From NCBI RefSeq assembly GCF_016889705.1, contig NZ_CP069526.1, positions 9,142,001-9,206,000 of the forward strand: a stretch of DNA of 64,000 nucleotides, given 5' to 3'. Under the pieces are notes generated by a model. It saw only the letters and a program-made list of their open reading frames with translations, ran no database searches and was not told where the DNA came from. This DNA is from Amycolatopsis sp. FDAARGOS 1241 (GTDB lineage Bacteria > Actinomycetota > Actinomycetes > Mycobacteriales > Pseudonocardiaceae). Made by a program: the position numbers and the translations under genes. Of this stretch, positions 28,026-40,881 are shown one piece after another (the first letter of the stretch is position 1; each line of letters starts with the position of its first letter).

Positions 28026-30058
28026 CGCCCCTCCCCCTCGACCCCGTCGTCGGCGACGTCGCTGCCGGGGGTGGTGGAGAACTCGGCGTCCAGCCGCGCC
28101 AACGATTCCTCGTCATCCAGCCGGGTCGCCGTCGCGAGCACCGGGCGCCACGAACCGGTGTCGTTGCCGCCGGTCTCGGAGCCGCCTTCGGTGGCGCGGT
28201 CGAGCATCCGTGACACCCAGGGCTCGACCTTGTCGGCCAGCGCGTCGACGAACGCGGCGAACCGGATCACCCACACCTCGCGGCGGTTCTCCCACCGCTC
28301 GGCGAACGCTTCCCACCGCTCCTGACGCTCGGCGCCCTTCACGTCGCCGCGCTTCCACGCCATCTGCAGCTTCCCGATCGCCGCAGGCATCCCCCGGCGC
28401 ACGACCACCGCGTGCCGCTCCGGCAGCTGCGAAATCTCCCCCGGCGTCAGCACCGGCACCCGCTGCGGGGTCCGCCCGGTGACGTTGCCGTCGGCGTCCT
28501 CGGTCTCGACCATCTCGTGCCGGTCGGCCGTCAGCGTCGAATAGGCCTGCAGGTCGTTGTCGTCACGGGCACCGGCGAGGATCAGCACCGTCGCCGAGTT
28601 CGTCATGATCGCCGCACACCCGGTGTCGCCCCACCGCTCCCGCAGCTGCGCCCGCGACTGCGCGCCGATGTGGATGGTGATGTTGCGCCCACCCATGTCC
28701 GCGGTCCACTTGTCCAACGGCACCGGCGACACCAACGCCGCCTCATCCAGCACCAGCGTCAACGCCGGGTCCAACCGGCCGCCCAGCGACTCCGACGCGA
28801 TCCGCCGGGACTCCCGGGCGATGTGCGCGGTCAACGCCGCCACCAGCGGCGCCGTGTGCCCCTCCTCCGCGCCGAGCATGTAGACAGTGCCGCGCTCGGC
28901 CAACAGCTGCGCCACATCGAAGCCACCACCGGTCGCGGCCGCGGTCGCGGTCGGGTCGGTCAGCCACGCCAGCGCCGGCATGACCGTCGTGGTGATCGAC
29001 GAGCGGGTGCGCTCGTTCGTGGTCAGGAACTGCTGCGCGGCCGTCTCGAACGCCGGCTCCGGCGACCGGCGCAACAGGCGCAGCACCTCGTCGGTGGCCT
29101 CCTCCGGGTCGGCGACCCAGCCCTGCACGTCCCGCATCGACAGCGCACCCAGCGCCGCGGCGTGCATCAACGCCGCCAACGCGCGGCGGGCCTGCGACAC
29201 CCAGTGCTCCCGCTCCTCACTCCCCCCATCTCCCGGCAGCAGGTCACTGGCACGGTGGGTCGCGGTCACCGGGTTCTCGCACCCGGTCAGCGGGTCGAAC
29301 GTGATCGTCGACGCCAACCGGCCCAGCCCACTCGGGTTGAACACGTACGTCGGACCACGCCGCGCACGCAGCTTGCCGGTCAGGTCGATCAGGTCCGTGC
29401 GGGTCGAGGTCGCAATCACCGCGCCCGGCGCGTCCAGGATCCGGCACGCCAGCTCCCCCGTCTTGCCCGAACGCGGGCCCCCGAAGCGCAGCGTCACGTC
29501 CTCCACCGGCGACCAAATCCACTGCCGACCCACCCGCGCGATCGGCGTCGCGTACTCCGTGACCGGCACCTGCCGGCGCGTCCACCACATCTCCTTGCGC
29601 AGCGACGGCTTCAACACCTTCGCCTTCCGGCGCATCGCCCGCTTCGAGGCGACTCGCCAGATCTGCCAGCGCGACGCCACCCCGCCGTTGCGGCGCGACC
29701 GGCGCGACCACCGGCCGATCAGCCCGCGCGAACCACCCCGGCCACGCAGGCCCAGGACCGCGGCCACCAGCAGAACCGGGGCACCGAGGATCAGGCCCCA
29801 CGGCCACACGCCGTAGCCCGGCGTCTCCGCCGGCACCCACCCCACAAACCACAACGACAGCCCCACCAACCCGGCCGCCACCGTCACCGTCCGGGCCGCG
29901 TTGCCCCTCATCAACTCCGCCATACCCAACACCGCCGCGGCCACACCAATGGTCACCAGCCACGGCCAGATCGCTGCGACCTTGACGTGCCACTCGCTCG
30001 CGAGCACGCCGGAGGCGATCAGGACGGCCGACATCAGGAAGGCCTTGAAAGTCCGCAT
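28022..30058 (-). CDS. VirD4/TraG-like type IV coupling protein
   Basis: Hexameric membrane ATPase expected to hand the relaxase-DNA complex to a transfer channel. The ATG at 30058 (MRTFKAFLMSAVLIASGVLA) overlaps the stop of the HTH gene by one base; codons upstream are rejected. It has 678 residues. There are three to four N-terminal membrane segments (to about residue 105), Walker A FGGPRSGKTGE near 196, and Walker B LTLVLDEAALVSP near 435. The TraD/TraG-type GGRNITIHIGAQSRAQL and NSATVLILAG follow. No VirB-type channel genes are in the window, so its partner is unknown. Confidence 0.88.
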   Translation of the reverse strand: MRTFKAFLMSAVLIASGVLASEWHVKVAAIWPWLVTIGVAAAVLGMAELMRGNAARTVTVAAGLVGLSLWFVGWVPAETPGYGVWPWGLILGAPVLLVAAVLGLRGRGGSRGLIGRWSRRSRRNGGVASRWQIWRVASKRAMRRKAKVLKPSLRKEMWWTRRQVPVTEYATPIARVGRQWIWSPVEDVTLRFGGPRSGKTGELACRILDAPGAVIATSTRTDLIDLTGKLRARRGPTYVFNPSGLGRLASTITFDPLTGCENPVTATHRASDLLPGDGGSEEREHWVSQARRALAALMHAAALGALSMRDVQGWVADPEEATDEVLRLLRRSPEPAFETAAQQFLTTNERTRSSITTTVMPALAWLTDPTATAAATGGGFDVAQLLAERGTVYMLGAEEGHTAPLVAALTAHIARESRRIASESLGGRLDPALTLVLDEAALVSPVPLDKWTADMGGRNITIHIGAQSRAQLRERWGDTGCAAIMTNSATVLILAGARDDNDLQAYSTLTADRHEMVETEDADGNVTGRTPQRVPVLTPGEISQLPERHAVVVRRGMPAAIGKLQMAWKRGDVKGAERQERWEAFAERWENRREVWVIRFAAFVDALADKVEPWVSRMLDRATEGGSETGGNDTGSWRPVLATATRLDDEESLARLDAEFSTTPGSDVADDGVEGEGR

Positions 30059-30414
30059 CAGGCCGCACCCCCAGCCGAAGTAGCACGCCAGGCGTCGACC
30101 CACTCAGCGACGTCAACGCAGTTGCCGGCGTTCGCGGCGAAGTCGAGCAGCTGCTCGACTGCTTTCGCGGGCACGACGTAGCGACCTTGCCCTGCGCCTC
30201 GACGAAGCTGGAGCGCCGGAAACGCGTCGGCGTGGATCAGGCGGTAGACGTACTCCTGCGAGAGGCTGAGCAGCGCCGCAGCCTCGGGCACCGTGTAGGT
30301 CGGCACCCCAGCCATGCGTTTACGCATCGCAGCCTGGAGCGCAATGTCGCGCAGTAGTTCACGAGTCTGACCGCGGGTGGCCTGCGCCTCGCGTGTCGTA
30401 GTTTGTTCCTGCAT
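30058..30414 (-). CDS. Excisionase-like helix-turn-helix protein
   Basis: ATG at 30414 gives 118 residues, MQEQTTTREAQATRGQTREL. The winged MerR/Xis-type helix-turn-helix is TYTVPEAAALLSLSQEYVYR, then LIHADAFPALQLRR and GRYVVPAKAVEQLL, about residues 38-90. Such proteins act as recombination directionality factors or repressors in actinobacterial integrative elements. It heads the leftward transfer operon and is divergent from the GntR gene, so both share the 198-base control region. Confidence 0.8.
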   Translation of the reverse strand: MQEQTTTREAQATRGQTRELLRDIALQAAMRKRMAGVPTYTVPEAAALLSLSQEYVYRLIHADAFPALQLRRGAGQGRYVVPAKAVEQLLDFAANAGNCVDVAEWVDAWRATSAGGAA

Positions 30415-30612
30415 CTGGGTCTCCAAATGTCCGATGCGAGGCCCGGGCGGGGTGGCACCCCCGCCCGGGTCGCTCTGTCTCCGCTGTCTCAGCCGGCTGA
30501 ACTTGTCTAGGCTGCCTGGACATGCTTGAAGGTACCCAGCATGGCTAGCCATGTCAACTGCTTGTCTAGGCTGCCTAGCGTGGATAGGTGCAGAGGCCGT
30601 ACCCTGACCTCC
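30415..30612. promoter_or_regulatory. Divergent control region with duplicated operator-like sequence
   Basis: The 16-mer cttgtctaggctgcct occurs twice in the same orientation (30502-30517 and 30561-30576), 59 bases apart. A perfect palindrome atggctagccat lies between them at 30541-30552. The ttgtctag core resembles GntR-type operators. The natural reading is that the adjacent GntR protein binds here to control its own operon and the divergent excisionase/transfer operon. Exact -10 and -35 boxes were not assigned. Confidence 0.65.
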
Positions 30613-31455
30613 ATGCAACTCGACCCGGACGACCCTCGACCGCCGTATCAGCAGGTCGCGAACGCGCTGCGTGCGGCGATCTTGACGAAGACGTTCAAGC
30701 CAGGCGAGAAGCTGCCGTCCGGTCCGGAGCTATCGCAGCAGTTCGGGGTCGCCAGAATGACAGTGCAAACGGCCATTCGGCTGCTGCGCGACGAAGGCCT
30801 GGTCGTGTCCCGGCAGGGCAGCGGTGTCTACGTCCGCGAGCGCACGCAGCGCGCGGTCGACCTGCGATCTCACCTTGAGCGCGCCTTCGAGCAGCCCGAG
30901 GTGTCTGTCGACTTCGCCGGTTTCTCCGGTGAGACGCTGCACGGCGCCATCACTGAGCCACTGGACAAGATCCGTGACGGCCGTCTCCGGCCCGACTCGC
31001 TATCGATTCGGCTGCTCGTGCCGGATCCGCGCCAGCCGTGGTCTCTGCCGGTCCGGGTCGAAGACCTTGCCGACAGTCCCGCTTTCAGGGCGCGGGCCAC
31101 CCGGATCATGGAGCGCCATACGCTCGCGATCGTGGACGCGGTGAACGAGCTCGCAGACCTTGGCCTCGTTCCGGACGCTAAAGCGCAGGTGCGCGTCAAT
31201 CCAGCCGTGCCGCTGTTCAAGCTATACGTGATCAACGACAACGAGACGTTTTTCGGGTACTACCCCGTTCAGGAGCACCAAGTAACGCTCGACGGTGAGC
31301 GGACGGCGATCTGGGACCTGATGGGCAAGGATGCGATCTTGTTCCACTATTCAGCGGACGGTGATGAGGACAGCCTCGCGTCGCAATTCACTCGGCAGTC
31401 GCGGATGTGGTTTGAGTCCCTGTGGACCACGGTGGGCCGGGACTACCAGGCATGA
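30613..31455 (+). CDS. GntR-family transcriptional regulator
   Basis: The start at 30613 (MQLDPDDPRPPYQQVANALR) is chosen over 30526 because the upstream codons cover the operator repeats. It has 280 residues. A winged helix-turn-helix lies at residues 12-75 (GEKLPSGPELSQQFGVARMT, then RLLRDEGLVVSRQGSGVYVR). A C-terminal ligand or oligomerisation domain of about 200 residues does not look like the usual UTRA or FCD domain. In actinobacterial integrative elements GntR proteins (KorSA-like) repress transfer and replication genes. Its stop overlaps the HAD gene start (ATGA). Confidence 0.88.
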   Translation: MQLDPDDPRPPYQQVANALRAAILTKTFKPGEKLPSGPELSQQFGVARMTVQTAIRLLRDEGLVVSRQGSGVYVRERTQRAVDLRSHLERAFEQPEVSVDFAGFSGETLHGAITEPLDKIRDGRLRPDSLSIRLLVPDPRQPWSLPVRVEDLADSPAFRARATRIMERHTLAIVDAVNELADLGLVPDAKAQVRVNPAVPLFKLYVINDNETFFGYYPVQEHQVTLDGERTAIWDLMGKDAILFHYSADGDEDSLASQFTRQSRMWFESLWTTVGRDYQA

Positions 31456-32120
31456 CCATCGATCAGCTCGCTGCTGCTCTGAAGCGAACGTCGAGCGTTC
31501 TGCTCGACTTCGACGGACCCGTCTGCTCGGTCTTCAGCGCCTTCACCCCGGCTGCCGTCGCTCATGAGCTACGGACTCGCCTCAGTCTCGATGCTGCACC
31601 AGAGACGCAAGAACCATTCGATCTCCTCAGTTACGTCGCTCGTCACGAACCGGCGAAGCTCGTTAGAGCAGAGGCGGAACTGGCGCAGCTTGAGAAGAAG
31701 GCAGTGCTTCGTGCTGCGCCGACTCTCGACGCGGACGCGGTACTCCGACGCTTCCATGAGACCAGCCGGCCGGTGGTAATCGTGAGCAACAACTCCGCGT
31801 CGGCGGTGCGTGCATACCTGGCCCAGCACGATCTTGGCTCCCTTGTGACCGCCGTGTCTTCGAGGGTTGAACCGGACCCCAGCCTGCTCAAGCCTCATCC
31901 ATACTTGCTCCACCGCGCAGCAGCGGCACTGGGTTGCCCGGTTGCCGATTGCCTCATGATTGGCGATTCCGCTACTGACATCGAAGCTGCCCGGGCTGCA
32001 GGAGCAGTCGCGGTCGGCTACGCAAACAAGGCTGGCAAGCGCGAGCGATTTGAGCGTCTCGGAGCTGACGCGATCATCGGGGCCATGAACGACTTGTTGG
32101 AAGCTCGCGTGCCTCTGTAA
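31452..32120 (+). CDS. HAD-family phosphatase
   Basis: The 222-residue protein begins MTIDQLAAALKRTSSVLLDF. All HAD motifs are intact: I, LLDFDGPV (Asp19, Asp21); II, VIVSNNSASAV; III, Lys in SLLKPHPYL; IV, CLMIGDSATDIEAA. A cap of about 80 residues follows motif I, as in phosphoglycolate-phosphatase-like members. The substrate is unknown. It is coupled to the GntR gene and convergent with the integrase-kinase gene (20 bases apart), so kinase and phosphatase activities are encoded back to back at the element's end. Confidence 0.88.
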   Translation: MTIDQLAAALKRTSSVLLDFDGPVCSVFSAFTPAAVAHELRTRLSLDAAPETQEPFDLLSYVARHEPAKLVRAEAELAQLEKKAVLRAAPTLDADAVLRRFHETSRPVVIVSNNSASAVRAYLAQHDLGSLVTAVSSRVEPDPSLLKPHPYLLHRAAAALGCPVADCLMIGDSATDIEAARAAGAVAVGYANKAGKRERFERLGADAIIGAMNDLLEARVPL

Positions 32121-32140
32121 ACCGTGCACCGATGACTAAT

Positions 32141-34240
32141 TCAGACACGAGCTGCAACGGCGACCGCTCCCCACGCCTCGGCTCGAGAAACGTCAATCTT
32201 GAGGCGGCGTGCCAACTCGCCGACCGGTCGGCCAGCCTTGAGAGCAAGAACGGCGGCGTCGTACTCACGGTCTCCAGAAACTGCACGGGGATCAATCAAC
32301 AGCAACCCGTGTTCGCCACGGAGCACGTTCCCGGACGAAAGGTCTCCGTGGCACAAGGAACGCGACTCGTCGACGACGAGCTGATCGAGGATCGACAGGG
32401 CTCGCTCGCGTTCCCTGTCGCTCGCCGCCTCGAAGCCCCGCGGTAGGTCGAACGCATCACCACCGAGGAGGCGCTCGCGCAGCCAGATGGAGATCGGTGG
32501 GAACTCCCGAGTCTGCAAGGCCCCGGCGAGTGGGCGAAGAACGTCGGCGAGTTCGTCGATCGATGCAGACTGAATGTCTCTCGTCCCCGGCTGCACCTGG
32601 TCCATGACCGTCCACGTGCTGACTGCAGACTCAACGACTTGGTGGACAGCCGGCGCCACACCGAGCATTGCGAGCCGTCGCGCTGCGCTTGCCTGGAGTG
32701 CACCGGCAGGATCAGGCGTCGACTTCATGATCAGTCGTCCGTTGGGTGTTTCGACCGACACGACGAGTCCGTAGCGGGCGGCCAAGACCTTCCGTGGTTG
32801 AGCTTCGTGGCTGCGGCACAGCTCGGCGAACTCGCCTTCCGCGGCAGAAGCCCAAGATTCCCCGCGAGCTGGCCAACGCGAACATACGGCGCGCATGACG
32901 TCGTGCGGCACCGCTACGCGCTCGCCACCTGGCAGGACTTCCGGGCGGGCTTGGCTTCGGCTCGGACGCTTCATTCGACCGCCGATGACGTCAGCCGCTC
33001 GCTTGTCGGCTTCGGCAACCCAAGCGGCGTATACCCGCAGAGTGGTGTTGCCCCCGTCGGCGTGGCCGAGACGGCCGGCGACCGTTCGGATGTCGACTCC
33101 AGCCAGAATGAGCTCGGTGGCCGCGTAGTGCCGGAGGGCATGCAGATGGCTGTCAATCCCGAGCGACGAACACATCCGCGAATAGCGGCGGCTGAGCCAA
33201 GATCGATTGTATGGCCGGTCGAACGTCGGCGACGGCGAGAACAGGTACGCATCTTCGGTCGGCTCGGCATCGAGGGCGCGCATCCGGCTTTCGTAGTGCA
33301 GGCGAAGGTCTCGGAGGACGTCCACCGTCGCGGCGTCGAGTGCAATTCGTCGGGGCTGGTCGGTCTTGGTCTCGTGCACGGCAAGGAGCGCCTTGTCGAA
33401 GTCGACGTCGCGCCAACGAATGCGGGCAAGCTCACCGCGGCGCATGCCCGTGACCATGACTAGCCACACGAGCGAGCCGTACGCGTCGTCCTTTTCCCAC
33501 GCGGCCTGAATGATCCTCGCAGCCTGCTCTGACGTCGGCGGCTGAGGGTCAGGCTTCGGCGCTCGCGGCTTCCTGGCGTGCTCGGCCGGATTGCTCTTAA
33601 CCCACTCCCACCGGATCGCTGCCGCGAACGTGCCGTGGATCATGAAATGCAACTTGAGCACGGTCGCCTTGGCCAGCGGCTTACACGTGTGCGGTTCGCA
33701 CCGTGTCACGACGCAGCCGGCCTCGTCGCAGTCGTGCGGCGGGTATCCTGCCGCCGGCGGTCGGCCCGGACGACGTTTGTGCTGCACCGTTCGACACTCA
33801 TGCGGACCGTCCACCCGGTGCTCGATGCGCGGTTTCCCATCGCAGCGTGTGCGGCAGCGTTGGATGTCGGCGTAGAACTCCTCGAGCATCCGCACTCGGA
33901 TCTTGGCGAGAGGAACATCGCCGAACACGGGGTAGAGGTAGTTGCGGGCGTACCCCTCGTAGGTGTCGCGGGTGTCGTCGCTCAGGTCGGCGAGGCCGAG
34001 CCAGTCCTTCATCGCGACGCGGAAGAGGCCGTTGCTGCGAGCGTGGCGTTCTTCGTTGACCTCCGCGAGGAACCGGGTCCTGATCTTTTCGGCCTCGCGC
34101 TCGTCGGTCGTCGACTCCTCAAGGTAGAGGCGCTTGCCGGTTACGGGATCGACGCCGGCGTAGACCCTAACGCGCAGAGAGTTGCCACGACGCTCGATCT
34201 GGCCGCGTTGCCGCGCCCTGTTGGTCGCCTCGTTGACCAT
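32141..34240 (-). CDS. int: Tyrosine integrase fused to an APH-type kinase domain
   Basis: A single open frame of 699 residues (ATG 34240). Residues 1-425 form a phage-type integrase: N-terminal arm-binding domain, core-binding domain with a Cys/His-rich insertion at 129-187 (RCRTRCDG, HECRTV, HDCDEAGC, CEPHTCKPL), and catalytic residues Arg267/268 (TGMRRGEL), HALR 367-370, His393 (GRLGH) and Tyr404 (TLRVYAAW). Residues 445-699 are an aminoglycoside-phosphotransferase-like kinase: Lys506 (RLIMKST), Brenner motif CHGDLSSGNVL (631-641) and metal Asp650 (LLIDPRA). Integrases normally stop near 425, so this is either a true fusion or a lost stop codon. It lies 85 bases from tRNA-Ala, its presumed target. 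Confidence 0.88.
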   Translation of the reverse strand: MVNEATNRARQRGQIERRGNSLRVRVYAGVDPVTGKRLYLEESTTDEREAEKIRTRFLAEVNEERHARSNGLFRVAMKDWLGLADLSDDTRDTYEGYARNYLYPVFGDVPLAKIRVRMLEEFYADIQRCRTRCDGKPRIEHRVDGPHECRTVQHKRRPGRPPAAGYPPHDCDEAGCVVTRCEPHTCKPLAKATVLKLHFMIHGTFAAAIRWEWVKSNPAEHARKPRAPKPDPQPPTSEQAARIIQAAWEKDDAYGSLVWLVMVTGMRRGELARIRWRDVDFDKALLAVHETKTDQPRRIALDAATVDVLRDLRLHYESRMRALDAEPTEDAYLFSPSPTFDRPYNRSWLSRRYSRMCSSLGIDSHLHALRHYAATELILAGVDIRTVAGRLGHADGGNTTLRVYAAWVAEADKRAADVIGGRMKRPSRSQARPEVLPGGERVAVPHDVMRAVCSRWPARGESWASAAEGEFAELCRSHEAQPRKVLAARYGLVVSVETPNGRLIMKSTPDPAGALQASAARRLAMLGVAPAVHQVVESAVSTWTVMDQVQPGTRDIQSASIDELADVLRPLAGALQTREFPPISIWLRERLLGGDAFDLPRGFEAASDRERERALSILDQLVVDESRSLCHGDLSSGNVLRGEHGLLLIDPRAVSGDREYDAAVLALKAGRPVGELARRLKIDVSRAEAWGAVAVAARV

Positions 34241-34325
34241 GAGTTGATCGTACCTGCACCCACCATAGCTCCCATTGATCAACTATGGACGCAGGCAATC
34301 TAAGATAACTGCTGGTCATACTATG

Positions 34326-34370
34326 TGGAGCTGAGGGGAATCGAACCCCTGACCCCCGCCTTGCAAAGGC
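34326..34370. other. Presumed attachment site (right junction) in tRNA-Ala
   Basis: Integrases of this family recombine within the 3' half of a tRNA gene, from the anticodon or T-arm to the discriminator base. The integrase gene starts 85 bases away and reads away from the tRNA. I searched the left half of the window by eye for a second copy of the T-arm sequence (ggggaatcgaacccc) and found none, so the core cannot be defined. Confidence 0.45.
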
Positions 34371-34398
34371 GGTGCTCTACCAATTGAGCTACAGCCCC
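34326..34398 (-). tRNA. tRNA-Ala (anticodon TGC)
   Basis: On the minus strand the 73-base cloverleaf begins GGGGCTGTAGCTCAATTGG, with anticodon loop CTTTGCAAG and T-arm GGGGTTCGATTCCCC. The 3' acceptor strand CAGCTCC plus discriminator A ends at 34326. CCA is not encoded. The 3' end faces the integrase gene, so this gene is the likely attachment site of the mobile element; the element has preserved a complete tRNA. Confidence 0.97.
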
Positions 34399-34431
34399 GG
34401 ACGCGGGTGGCGCGAGGCCACCCGCGGTGAG

Positions 34432-34605
34432 TCAGTTGCGGGAAGCGTCCGCGGCCTTGGCCGGCGTGCTGCCGTTCGCGGAGACCGGGCCCGAGGGGGC
34501 GGTGGCCTGGCGCCAGAGGTCGGCCTCGGCTTTGGCAGCCTTGTTGCGCTTGACGACGAATAGGACGCCGCCCGCGACGACTGCGAGTGCCAACAGCTTC
34601 TTCAC
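34432..34605 (-). CDS. DLW-39 family small protein
   Basis: The GTG at 34605, with aaaaggggg upstream, gives 57 residues: VKKLLALAVVAGGVLFVVKR, then AEADLWRQAT. The N-terminal hydrophobic helix and the DLW motif match the short actinobacterial DLW-39 family found next to these tRNA genes. Probably a single-pass membrane peptide; function unknown. Confidence 0.85.
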   Translation of the reverse strand: MKKLLALAVVAGGVLFVVKRNKAAKAEADLWRQATAPSGPVSANGSTPAKAADASRN

Positions 34606-34681
34606 CTGAAGCCCCCTTTTCCAGCTTGCTTCCGTACGCCACGATGCTACTGCACCGGCTACGCACCGCTCCCGGCCCCTG

Positions 34682-34695
34682 GTTCCACGTGGAAC
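34682..34695. promoter_or_regulatory. parS-like palindrome (isolated)
   Basis: gttccacgtggaac is a perfect 14-base palindrome that differs from the canonical parS core gtttcacgtgaaac by one symmetrical base pair. It is about 18 kb from the main parS cluster. It may be a weak ParB site or an unrelated E-box-like palindrome. Confidence 0.5.
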
Positions 34696-34994
34696 CACCC
34701 GCGGCGCGGCACACTCGGCACCGTGTGGCCCGGCGAAGGCCGGGACAGCCTGGCGACGCTCGTTGACCACTTGAGTCCACCGCCGCCCCGCACTCCGCGA
34801 GCTGCCGCTACGCGAGACGCAGTGGCGCGGCGAGTCGACGGCTGGGACGAACCACCTGGAGTCCGCCGCGGTGGCTCTGCCGCGACAAGGCGACCCGCGT
34901 GGGCCAGCGCTGCTTCAGCAGGTTCGCGACTTCCCGCCCGGCCTCGCCTCGGGCCGCACGAATATCCGCAAGCAGCTGCGCGGAAACAAATCAG

Positions 34995-35022
34995 CCCTGC
35001 CGGGAAGAGAAGACCGGCAGGG
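34995..35022. terminator. Possible hairpin terminator
   Basis: ccctgccgg (34995-35003) and ccggcaggg (35014-35022) form a perfect 9-bp stem with a 10-base loop. On the minus strand a T-richer segment follows. No gene directly upstream on either strand is certain, so the role is open. Confidence 0.35.
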
Positions 35023-35418
35023 TTGAAGTATCTGCGATCGGCACGCCCACGGTCGCCTCTCGGCGAAAGGCACGACGCGGCTCCAGCCGAACGGTATTCC
35101 GCGAAGGCAAGTGTGTGAGCCCGGGGGACACGTTGGGCGCACCGACCACCACTTACAACCGAACCCCCACCGCACCTATTCCCCGCCCCGCACTCCCCCG
35201 TGGGCCAGCTCCACCTGGCCATTCACCGCACCCGAACGGAACTCACCAGGGCGAACACCTCACCACGAGAACTCACCAACACAACCACCTCACCGGCGAA
35301 CCTCACCCGTGCTGGAATGGCCACCGATCACACCGTGGGGGTCTTGGGGGGTCGCCCCCAGATACAAAAACACCCGATCACGTTCGCGCTTTCCACGAAC
35401 ATGACCGGGCGAATCGGG

Positions 35419-35492
35419 TGGGCCCACCAGGACTTGAACCTGGGACCTCTTCGTTATCAGCGAAGCGCTCTAACCGCCTGAGCTATGGGCCC
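35419..35492 (-). tRNA. tRNA-Ile (anticodon GAT)
   Basis: The 74-base minus-strand cloverleaf begins GGGCCCATAGCTCAGGCGG. It has anticodon loop CTGATAACG (anticodon GAT), T-arm CCAGGTTCAAGTCCTGG, and acceptor GGGCCCA/TGGGCCC with discriminator A at 35419. The order gyrA, DUF3566 gene, tRNA-Ile, tRNA-Ala is conserved in actinobacteria. Confidence 0.97.
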
Positions 35493-35542
35493 GTCGAACG
35501 AGGAGAACTCTACAGGACCCCCGAAGGGGCCCTGCAACCGGG

Positions 35543-36211
35543 TTACTCCCTTTCCGACAGGGTGACTTCGAGGCCTCCGGCCAGGTCGGCGGACACGTTG
35601 TAGATGAACGCGCTCACCGTGGCCAGTGCGGACACCAGGACGATGTTGATCGCGCCGAGGATGGCCGCGACGCCGAACACACGCCCTGCGCTGATCAGCG
35701 GTTCGGTGGACGCGTTGGCGCCCTCGCCGCCGACCAGGGACGAGTACGTGCCGTTCAGCTTGTCCCACACGCCCATGCCGTCGAGCACCGTGTAGAGCAC
35801 GCCGACGGCGACGAGCCACACGAAGAACATCGCAACGCCCAGGACCAGCGACAGCTTCAGCACCGACCACGGGTCGAAGCGCTTGATCTGCAGGCTCGCG
35901 CGGCGCGGGCCGCGGCCGGGGCGGCGCAGAGCGCTCGGCGTGGGACGGGGGCGACCGGCCGGCGGCACGTCGTCCGCCGGCGCGGGCGGCGGGGCGCCTT
36001 CGGTTCCGAAGAGCCGGGGCGCGGCCGTGCCGCTCACCGCGGGGTAGTCGGTCTCGCTCACGCGTGCGTCCTGCTCATGATCCGAGTAGACCACATCCTC
36101 GGTCGCAACCCGGGTCGAGACCGTGGCCTCGGAGTCGCCGCCGCCGTCCTTGGCGGTGCGCTGCCAGGGTGGGCTCGGCGGCGTGCCGTCTGCCTTCTCG
36201 GATGGTGTCAC
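35543..36211 (-). CDS. DUF3566 membrane protein
   Basis: The 222-residue protein starts at 36211 (MTPSEKADGTPPSPPWQRTA), 35 bases after gyrA. About 105 residues of disordered, proline-rich N-terminus precede the DUF3566 core: RRASLQIKRFDPWSVLKLSL, a membrane helix VLGVAMFFVWLVAVGVLYTV, a loop, and a second helix VAAILGAINIVLVSALATVS. Found directly downstream of gyrA across actinobacteria, probably in the gyr transcript. The function is not established; a role in envelope or cell division has been suggested from context only. Confidence 0.9.
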   Translation of the reverse strand: MTPSEKADGTPPSPPWQRTAKDGGGDSEATVSTRVATEDVVYSDHEQDARVSETDYPAVSGTAAPRLFGTEGAPPPAPADDVPPAGRPRPTPSALRRPGRGPRRASLQIKRFDPWSVLKLSLVLGVAMFFVWLVAVGVLYTVLDGMGVWDKLNGTYSSLVGGEGANASTEPLISAGRVFGVAAILGAINIVLVSALATVSAFIYNVSADLAGGLEVTLSERE

Positions 36212-36246
36212 GAAGAGTCAGTCCTTACCCGTGCGTGGGGCGCCGC

Positions 36247-38829
<2,583 letters not shown>

Positions 38830-38874
38830 GGGTCCTTCTCGGGGGAAAGGTCGGGGCTGGGGCGGGGCGGACGG

Positions 38875-40881
<2,007 letters not shown>

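Larger units (their letters stand above)
34606..35418. other. Gene-poor stretch between DLW-39 gene and tRNA-Ile
   Basis: Open frames exist on both strands (34659-35222 minus, 34723-35118 plus), but they are compositionally biased, overlap each other, and resemble nothing I know. Recognisable sites are a perfect parS-like palindrome at 34682-34695 and a 9-bp stem (ccctgccgg/ccggcaggg, 34995-35022) that could be a terminator. Confidence 0.5.

Noticed and set aside
34659..35222. 187-codon minus-strand frame between DLW-39 gene and tRNA-Ile
   Set aside because: Biased composition, overlaps another equally long plus-strand frame, no recognisable motif and no good ribosome site.
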